From: an uncultured Alistipes sp.
GTDB lineage: Bacteria; Bacteroidota; Bacteroidia; Bacteroidales; Rikenellaceae
Direction of reading: 5' to 3'
Assembly (NCBI GenBank): GCA_959604655.1
Contig: CAUHCL010000008.1
Coordinates: 1 to 41,866, forward strand
Length of the DNA stretch: 41,866 bases
The position numbers and the translations under genes are program-made. Below are positions 36,352-41,866 of the stretch, one piece after another. The notes under the pieces were generated by a model, which was not told where the DNA came from, did no database searches, and saw nothing but the letters and a program-made list of their open reading frames with translations. Within the stretch, counting starts at the first letter, position 1. Every line of letters begins with the position of its first letter.

Positions 36352-39300
36352 TCACGCCTGTACGCGCGTCACGGCTATGCGCAGCGGTTCGTCGTCGACG
36401 TCCGAATCGACTACCACGGCGCCCTGCGGCTCGGCTGCGGCGCGCACTCCGACGGCGAGGGTCTGCGATGCTATGTAGTCGGCGAAATGCTCGACGGCAC
36501 CCGCTACGACGGGCTTCGACTCGATCTCCACGCGGATCTTGTCCGTCACCTCGAATCCCGAGTCCTTGCGGATGTTCTGTATGCGGTTTATCAACTCGCG
36601 TGCCACGCCCTCGCGGCGCAACTCGTCGGTGACGGTGATGTCGAGCGCCACGGTGAGCTTGCCCTCCGAAGCGACCAGCCAGCCCGGCATGTCCTCCGAC
36701 GTGATCTCGAAATCGGCAGCGGTAACCGCGATCTTCTCGCCCCCGAGGTCGAGCAGGGTTTCGGCCGACGACTCTATCTCGGCTATGCGCTCCTGCGAGA
36801 AGGTGGCCGTGAGAGCCGCTATCTGCTTCATGTACTTGCCGTACTTGGGGCCGAGGGTCTTGAAGTTGGGCTTTATGCGCTTGGTTATGATTCCCGTGGT
36901 GTCGGTCAGAAGCTCGATCTGTTTCACGTTCACCTCGCTCATAATGAGTCCCTTCACTGCCTCGATGTGACGTGCCATGTCGCGGTCGAGCACGGGCACG
37001 AGTATCTTGGTGAGCGGCTGGCGCACCTTGATGTTCACCTTGCGGCGCAGGGCGAGCACCATCGACGACACGCGCTGCGCTATGTCCATCATCTCTTCCA
37101 GCTCGCGGTCGATCGATGATTCGTCGGCCGTCGGGAACGCTGCGAGGTGGACCGAACCGTCGGTGTGGCGGCCGCTCACGGCGTTCAGGTCGGTGAAGAT
37201 GCGGTCGGCCATGAAGGGCGCGAACGGCGCGGCGAGGGCCGCCACGGTCTCCAGACAGGTATAGAGCGTCTGGTAGGCCGCCAGCTTGTCGTCGCTCATG
37301 CCGCCGCCCCAGAAACGCTTGCGGTTGAGGCGGACGTACCAGTTTGAGAGATTCTCGCCCACGAAATCCTGAATGGCACGGGCCGCAGGGGTGGGGTCGT
37401 AATCGTCGAGATACTCGGTGACCTCCTTCACCAGAGTGTTGAGCAGCGAGATGATCCAGCGGTCGATCTCGGGGCGCTGCGCGACGGGGATCTCGGCCTC
37501 CCGGCCCGTGAAACCGTCGACATTGGCGTAGAGGGCGAAGAACGAATAGGTGTTGTAGAGCGTGCCGAAGAACTTGCGGCGCACCTCGTCCACTCCCTCC
37601 TTGTCGAACTTCAGGTTGTCCCAGGGCTGCGAGTTCGATATCATGTACCAGCGGGTGGCGTCGGCGCCGTAGGCGTCGAGCACCTCGAACGGATCGACGG
37701 CGTTGCCCAGACGCTTCGACATCTTGTTGCCGTTCTTGTCGAGCACCAGACCGTTCGATATGATGTTCTTGAATGCCACCGAATCGAAGAGCATCGAGGC
37801 TATGGCGTGCAGAGTGAAGAACCATCCGCGCGTCTGGTCGACACCCTCGGCGATGAAGTCGGCGGGGAACACCTCGCCGAACTTGTCGGCGTTCTCGAAC
37901 GGATAGTGTATCTGGGCGTAGGGCATGGCGCCCGAGTCGAACCACACGTCGATTAGGTCGCTCTCGCGCTTCATCGGCTCGCCCTTCGACGAGGTGAGCA
38001 CGATGCCGTCCACATAGGGGCGGTGCAGGTCGATGTTGGCGGTCGAGTAGTTCTCCTTAGACATGTCGCCCACGCGGAAGTTCTTGTACGGATTCTCGGT
38101 CATGTTGCCCGCGGCGATACTCTTCTCGATCTCGGCCACGAGTTCCTCCACCGAGCCTATGCACTTGATCTCCGAGTAATCCTCGGTGGCCCATACGGGC
38201 AGCGGGGTGCCCCAGAAGCGCGAACGCGAGAGGTTCCAGTCCACCAGACCCTCCAGCCACTTGCCGAAGCGGCCCGAACCCGTCGATTCGGGTTTCCACT
38301 TGATCGTCTTGTTGAGTTCGATCATGCGCTCGCGCAATGCCGTGGTGCGGATGAACCACGAGTCGAGCGGATAGTAGAGCACCGGTTTGTCCATACGCCA
38401 GCAGTGGGGGTATGAGTGGGTATGCTTTTCGATCTTGAAGGCCAGCCCCTGCGATTTGAGCATCACGGCTATGTCGATGTCCAGCGTGGCGTCGTCGGGA
38501 CCCAGCGTATCGTCGTAGGCGTTCTTCACGTAGCGGCCCGCGTATTCGCCGTACGAGGCGGCGTCCACGTTGCTCTTCACGAACTCGGGATCGAGATCCT
38601 CCAGAAGGAAGAAACGGCCCTTGCGGTCGACCATGGGTTGGTTCTTGCCCGCCTTGTCGACCATGAACAGCGGCGCTATGCCCGCTATCTTGGCCACGCG
38701 GTCGTCGTCGGCGCCGAACGTCGGCGCGATGTGCACGATTCCCGTACCGTCCGAAGTAGTTACATAATCGCCGATTATCACGCGGAACGCGTCGCCCTGC
38801 GGCGTCACCCACGGAATAAGCTGCTTGTAACGCACGCCCTCCAGCTCGGGTCCGAGCCACGTCTTGTCCTCGACTTCGAACGTGCCCTCCATCTTCTTGG
38901 TGAAATAGCTGCCCACGAGAGCCTTGGCCAGAATCACGGTCTGCGGCTCGTCGGTGTAGGGGTTGCGGCACTTCACGCGCACGTACTCTATCGCGGGACC
39001 TACGGCCAGCGCGGTGTTCGACGGCAGGGTCCACGGAGTGGTGGTCCATGCGAGGAAGTAGAGCTTGCCCTGCACGCCGTCGAAGAGCTTCTCGCTGCGC
39101 TCGTCGCGCACGATCTCGAACTGGGCGGTGCAGGTGGTGTCCTTCACGTCGCGGTAGCACCCGGGCTGGTTCAGCTCGTGCGTCGAGAGGCCCGTGCCCG
39201 CCGCGGGCGAGTAGGGCTGGATGGTGTAGCCTTTGTAGAGCAATCCTTTCTCATACAGTTTCTTGAGCAGGAACCACAGCGTCTCGATGTATTTGTTGTC

Positions 39301-39753
39301 GTAGGTGATGTAGGGATCGTCGGTATTGACCCAGTAGCCCATCTTGTGGGTGAGGTTCTCCCACACGTCGGTGAACTCCATCACAGCCTTGCGGCAGGTA
39401 CTGTTATATTCCTCGATCGAGATCTTGCGTCCTATGTCCTCCTTGGTTATGCCGAGTTTTTTCTCCACACCCAGCTCGACGGGGAGTCCGTGGGTGTCCC
39501 ATCCCGCCTTGCGGTGAACCAGATACCCCTGCTGAGTCTTGTAACGGCAGATCACGTCCTTGATGGTGCGGGCCATGACGTGGTGGATGCCCGGCATTCC
39601 GTTGGCCGAGGGGGGACCCTCGTAGAACACGAATGCGGGATGACCCTCGCGCGTAGAGATACTTTTGTGGAACGTATCGTCGGCGTCCCACTTCTTCAAA
39701 ACCTCCTCCGCCACCTTCGGCAGATCGAGACCTTTGTACTCGTTGAACTTCAT
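36352..39753 (-). CDS. ileS: isoleucyl-tRNA synthetase, eukaryote-like type 2
   Basis: From the ATG at 39753 the product is 1133 residues, longer than the roughly 940 of E. coli IleRS. The second signature is NKMSKRLGN near 677, the KMSKR form typical of type 2 enzymes, as is the TIKD after the first signature. The first signature, normally HXGH, reads GMPGIHHVM: G55-I56-H57-H58, that is GXHH with the first and third residues exchanged. Such type 2 enzymes have been reported as hyper-resistant to mupirocin. The editing domain (CP1) occupies about 190-400, and the C-terminal tRNA-binding part is long and lacks the zinc cysteines of type 1. An upstream reading to 39867 adds 38 unrelated residues. 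The promoter is at 39885-39915. Confidence 0.96.
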   Translation of the reverse strand: MKFNEYKGLDLPKVAEEVLKKWDADDTFHKSISTREGHPAFVFYEGPPSANGMPGIHHVMARTIKDVICRYKTQQGYLVHRKAGWDTHGLPVELGVEKKLGITKEDIGRKISIEEYNSTCRKAVMEFTDVWENLTHKMGYWVNTDDPYITYDNKYIETLWFLLKKLYEKGLLYKGYTIQPYSPAAGTGLSTHELNQPGCYRDVKDTTCTAQFEIVRDERSEKLFDGVQGKLYFLAWTTTPWTLPSNTALAVGPAIEYVRVKCRNPYTDEPQTVILAKALVGSYFTKKMEGTFEVEDKTWLGPELEGVRYKQLIPWVTPQGDAFRVIIGDYVTTSDGTGIVHIAPTFGADDDRVAKIAGIAPLFMVDKAGKNQPMVDRKGRFFLLEDLDPEFVKSNVDAASYGEYAGRYVKNAYDDTLGPDDATLDIDIAVMLKSQGLAFKIEKHTHSYPHCWRMDKPVLYYPLDSWFIRTTALRERMIELNKTIKWKPESTGSGRFGKWLEGLVDWNLSRSRFWGTPLPVWATEDYSEIKCIGSVEELVAEIEKSIAAGNMTENPYKNFRVGDMSKENYSTANIDLHRPYVDGIVLTSSKGEPMKRESDLIDVWFDSGAMPYAQIHYPFENADKFGEVFPADFIAEGVDQTRGWFFTLHAIASMLFDSVAFKNIISNGLVLDKNGNKMSKRLGNAVDPFEVLDAYGADATRWYMISNSQPWDNLKFDKEGVDEVRRKFFGTLYNTYSFFALYANVDGFTGREAEIPVAQRPEIDRWIISLLNTLVKEVTEYLDDYDPTPAARAIQDFVGENLSNWYVRLNRKRFWGGGMSDDKLAAYQTLYTCLETVAALAAPFAPFMADRIFTDLNAVSGRHTDGSVHLAAFPTADESSIDRELEEMMDIAQRVSSMVLALRRKVNIKVRQPLTKILVPVLDRDMARHIEAVKGLIMSEVNVKQIELLTDTTGIITKRIKPNFKTLGPKYGKYMKQIAALTATFSQERIAEIESSAETLLDLGGEKIAVTAADFEITSEDMPGWLVASEGKLTVALDITVTDELRREGVARELINRIQNIRKDSGFEVTDKIRVEIESKPVVAGAVEHFADYIASQTLAVGVRAAAEPQGAVVVDSDVDDEPLRIAVTRVQA

Positions 39754-39884
39754 AGTAGGGGTTATGTTAATTTTCGTTATAAACCGTTGTTCGGGGTGGG
39801 ACGGGCTCGTCGCCCTGCCTGCCCTTCGCGGCGTTCGGTATTGCGAATGCGCCGCTTCTGCCTCCACGAGGGAGGTAAATCGTG

Positions 39885-39915
39885 CAAATATAGGAAAATA
39901 AACGGAAGTTTCAAA
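39885..39915 (-). promoter_or_regulatory. promoter of the ileS-dksA-like operon
   Basis: On the minus strand TTTG (39912-39915), 19 bases, TATATTTG (39885-39892): a complete consensus match. The leader is about 125 bases and contains a small stem CCTCC-ACGAG-GGAGG (39861-39875). I see no T-box features. Confidence 0.85.
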
Positions 39916-40181
39916 TTCCGACCCGAGCGGCGTGTGCGGCGGGGCGTCGGGAACCCTCCGCGCGGGAGCGGCGGGGAGGGTCCGCGGCGGGGCGAGGCTA
40001 CGGCTCGCGCGGCTCCAAGGAGCCGCAAAATATCAAGATCAGATACAGAATCCTGTATGGATAGTTCCGTATTTTTTATATCGGGCCTTTGTGGCCGTTC
40101 TTTACCGTCATGATTATGACGCAGATATACCTAACGGCACGGCATGCGCGATCGGAGCGTATGATCGTTTTCGTGCCGCAG
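39916..40181. other. GC-rich hairpin-rich intergenic region
   Basis: No gene is seen. The left part (39920-40026) is very GC-rich and holds ACCCTCC/GGAGGGT and a perfect GCGGCTCC-AA-GGAGCCGC stem (40009-40026). The right part has short stems ATACAG-AATC-CTGTAT (about 40042-40057), CGTCAT-GATT-ATGACG (about 40107-40122) and arms CGGCACG/CGTGCCG near 40135-40180. The last could be the terminator of the cysteine desulfidase-like gene, which ends at 40182. Confidence 0.55.
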
Positions 40182-41468
40182 TCAGCATTTGTCGGTCATG
40201 ATCTTCAGAATCAGGCTGTCGGTTTCGTTCATGCCGTCGCGGCCGATGGCGGTCAGGTTGCTGATGCACTTGTCGACGTCTTCGTCGATGATGCCCTCAA
40301 GTTTCGATACGCAGCGGTGCTCCATGGCCATCATGGCCGAAAGCACGGCGGTGGATACTCCGCTCGCCAGTTTCAGCGCGCAGCTGGGCTTGGCTCCGTC
40401 GCATATCATGCCCGTGAGGTTGGCTATCATGTTCTTCACCGCCATGGCCACCTCGTCGTAACCGCCTCCCATAAGGTAGGTTATGCCGCAGCTCGAACCC
40501 GACGCCGCCACCACGCAGCCGCACAGCGCCGACAGGCGGCCGAGGCTCTGCTTGATGTATATCACCGTCAGGTGGCTGAGTGTCAGCGCGCGGATCATCT
40601 GTTCCTCCGTCGCGCCGCACTCCTGACCGTAGACGACCACGGGCAGGGTGGCCGTTATGCCCTGGTTGCCGCTGCCCGAATTGCTCATTACGGGGATCAT
40701 GGCTCCCGCCATGCGGGCGTCGCACGCGGCGGCAGTGTAGGAGATTATACGTGAAAATATGTTGTCGCCCAGTATGTTTATCTCGCGGTCGCCGCGCAGC
40801 GTCTTGCCCAGCGAGTGGCCGTAGTCGGAGCGGAACGCCTGCTCGGCGGCGGCCTTGTTGAGCCGCGCGGATTCGAGTATGAACCTTATCTCGTCGATCG
40901 GCGCCGTCATGGCGAAATCGTAGACGCGCCGCAGGGTGAGCTGCGTATCGTCGTCGCATTCGCTTTCGCCGCCGCATGCACGGCGCTCTTCGATGACTTC
41001 GCCGTCGCGCAGCAGGCAGACGAAGTTGGTGTGTCCGCCCGATATTACGGCCGTAGCGCGGTGCGCAGAGGCCGAAACCTCCGCCTCGATGTATAGCTTT
41101 TCGTCGATATCCTTTTTAAGATCGACCGAGATGCGTTTCTCGTCGATATATCTCTTTCCGCGCTCCACGGCCGCCGCATCGGCGTCCTTGAGCACTTCGA
41201 GGCCGTATTCCGAACGGCCGACCAGGGCGCCGAGCGCAATGGCGATGGGCAGGCCTATCATGCCCGTTGCAGGGATGCCCACTCCCATGGCGTTTTTCAG
41301 TATGTTGGCGCTCAATCGCACCTCGATGCGCTCGGGCTCCGCCCCGAGCAGTTCGCGCGCCCGCGCCACGCACAATGCCACCGCAATCGGTTCGGTACAG
41401 CCTATTGCGGGTACTACTTCGCGTTTTATGAGTGCCGCGATGGCCTCGCGTTCAGTTTTCGAAAACAT
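40182..41468 (-). CDS. L-cysteine desulfidase-like protein (CyuA/YhaM, UPF0597)
   Basis: The 428-residue product belongs to the UPF0597/serine dehydratase alpha-type family (PF03313). VVPAIGCTEPIAVAL (18-32) holds Cys24, the first [4Fe-4S] ligand. SNSGSGNQGITATLP, LCGCVVAASGSSCGI and MICDGAKPSCALK supply the remaining cluster cysteines and the glycine-rich active site. E. coli CyuA breaks down L-cysteine to pyruvate, ammonia and sulfide; related proteins act on serine. Which substrate applies here is unresolved. The enzyme should be cytosolic and oxygen-sensitive. It is a single-gene unit with its own promoter. Confidence 0.9.
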   Translation of the reverse strand: MFSKTEREAIAALIKREVVPAIGCTEPIAVALCVARARELLGAEPERIEVRLSANILKNAMGVGIPATGMIGLPIAIALGALVGRSEYGLEVLKDADAAAVERGKRYIDEKRISVDLKKDIDEKLYIEAEVSASAHRATAVISGGHTNFVCLLRDGEVIEERRACGGESECDDDTQLTLRRVYDFAMTAPIDEIRFILESARLNKAAAEQAFRSDYGHSLGKTLRGDREINILGDNIFSRIISYTAAACDARMAGAMIPVMSNSGSGNQGITATLPVVVYGQECGATEEQMIRALTLSHLTVIYIKQSLGRLSALCGCVVAASGSSCGITYLMGGGYDEVAMAVKNMIANLTGMICDGAKPSCALKLASGVSTAVLSAMMAMEHRCVSKLEGIIDEDVDKCISNLTAIGRDGMNETDSLILKIMTDKC

Positions 41469-41488
41469 GATTCTGTCGTTTTACAGAG

Positions 41489-41520
41489 CAAAAATAGTAA
41501 ACCCTTTTCAATGGCGCAAC
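41489..41520 (-). promoter_or_regulatory. promoter of the cysteine desulfidase-like gene
   Basis: On the minus strand GTTG (41517-41520, three of four), 20 bases, then TATTTTTG (41489-41496, exact). The leader is about 15 bases to the ATG at 41468. Confidence 0.7.
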
Positions 41521-41755
41521 CCCGCGGAGGTCGGGAAGGGCTATTTTCGGGATTTTTTGCGCGGGCGACAGTGCGCTGTCGGCGGGCGTAGCAGGCCCTC
41601 GTCGGCCGACCGACGCTTTGCGCAGAAAACCGAGCGCGGGGACGCGGGTATTTGCTGTTGTCGGCTAAATGGATGTATATTAGTGTGTAACGGCTTTGCG
41701 TGGTGCGTTGAGGCGTGGCGAATGCGCTTTTACGGCATAATTTTTAGGCGAAAAA
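41521..41755. other. intergenic DNA before tRNA-Phe
   Basis: No gene is supported. A GC-rich part (41560-41650) contains CGACAG-TGCG-CTGTCG (41567-41582) and GGCCGACCGACG, and an AT-richer part follows. It is not a copy of the five-member repeat family, although the CGACAG/CTGTCG stem is faintly similar. Confidence 0.5.
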
Positions 41756-41787
41756 TTTGCAGGATTCGAAAAAACTCCCTACATTTG
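41756..41787 (+). promoter_or_regulatory. promoter of tRNA-Phe
   Basis: TTTG (41756-41759), exactly 20 bases, TACATTTG (41780-41787): a perfect consensus match. The start is expected near 41794, giving about 24 bases of leader before the mature tRNA. Confidence 0.88.
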
Positions 41788-41817
41788 CACACGCTTTAAG
41801 AGATAAAGCCGAATGAT

Positions 41818-41866
41818 GGTGCCATAGCTCAGTTGGTAGAGCAAAGGACTGAAAATCCTTGTGTCC
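41818..41866 (+). tRNA. tRNA-Phe (anticodon GAA), 3' part beyond the window
   Basis: The visible 49 bases give the 5' acceptor strand GGTGCCA, the D arm GCTCAGTTGGTAGAGC and the anticodon stem AAGGA/TCCTT enclosing loop CTGAAAA, anticodon GAA. The variable loop, T arm and 3' acceptor strand lie past the window end. Confidence 0.92.

Noticed and set aside
39754..39884. T-box leader upstream of ileS
   Set aside because: No T-box sequence, specifier loop or terminator/antiterminator pair is visible, and T-boxes are not typical of Bacteroidota.
41560..41650. Sixth copy of the structured repeat family
   Set aside because: Only a short CGACAG/CTGTCG stem is similar; the diagnostic CGGCGAACTGCC and CAGTCCGCCGC blocks are absent.

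Overview
This window is a 41.9 kb piece of a GC-rich Bacteroidota chromosome, most like Alistipes or a relative in the Rikenellaceae. That placement is inferred. It rests on repeated promoters of the Bacteroidota type (TTTG, about 20 bases, TAnnTTTG), on Bacteroidota gene pairings (ileS with a dksA/traR-like gene, rsfS with ftsH and cdsA, rimP-nusA-infB) and on the high GC content. Almost everything is core housekeeping. The clear exception is a 1.3 kb AT-rich restriction-modification pair inserted inside the rimP-nusA-infB operon.

Layout. 1-4700, minus strand: rsfS-ftsH-cdsA-psd and a truncated AI-2E family permease, a ribosome-silencing, membrane-proteolysis and phospholipid operon. 4900-9700: oxyR divergent from trpS, then a ClC chloride transporter/channel lacking both coupling glutamates, then a HAD phosphatase that converges on miaB. 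9700-17300: miaB and a YitT-family membrane protein (minus), divergent from plsY, an acyl-CoA ligase, a GNAT-like protein and gcvT (plus). 17400-25200, minus: tRNA-Ala(GGC), then a complete thiamin operon in transcription order thiS-thiE-thiG-thiC-(HEAT-like gene)-thiH-thiF-tenI/thiE2-thiD, controlled by a TPP riboswitch. 25300-29600: an RluA-type pseudouridine synthase with a long N-terminal extension, a secreted choloylglycine hydrolase-family enzyme and a 4-hydroxybutyrate-type CoA-transferase. 29600-35600, minus: rimP, BglII-like REase, MT-A70 methylase, nusA, infB. 35900-41800: ileS-dksA-like operon and a CyuA/YhaM-type L-cysteine desulfidase-like gene. The window ends inside tRNA-Phe(GAA).

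Between genes lies a family of about 95 bp structured repeats (five copies: 4791, 7071, 8942, 17613, 20989). Each sits just after a stop codon and ends in a strong hairpin. A second, less certain hairpin family occurs at 23364 and 28187.

The observations most worth following are: (1) the restriction-modification pair placed, without its own visible promoter, between rimP and nusA; (2) the isoleucyl-tRNA synthetase whose HXGH signature reads GIHH, the swapped GXHH form linked to mupirocin hyper-resistance; (3) the ClC protein with Val and Ile at the two coupling-glutamate positions; (4) the structured intergenic repeat family. I saw no CRISPR array, transposase, integrase or phage gene.
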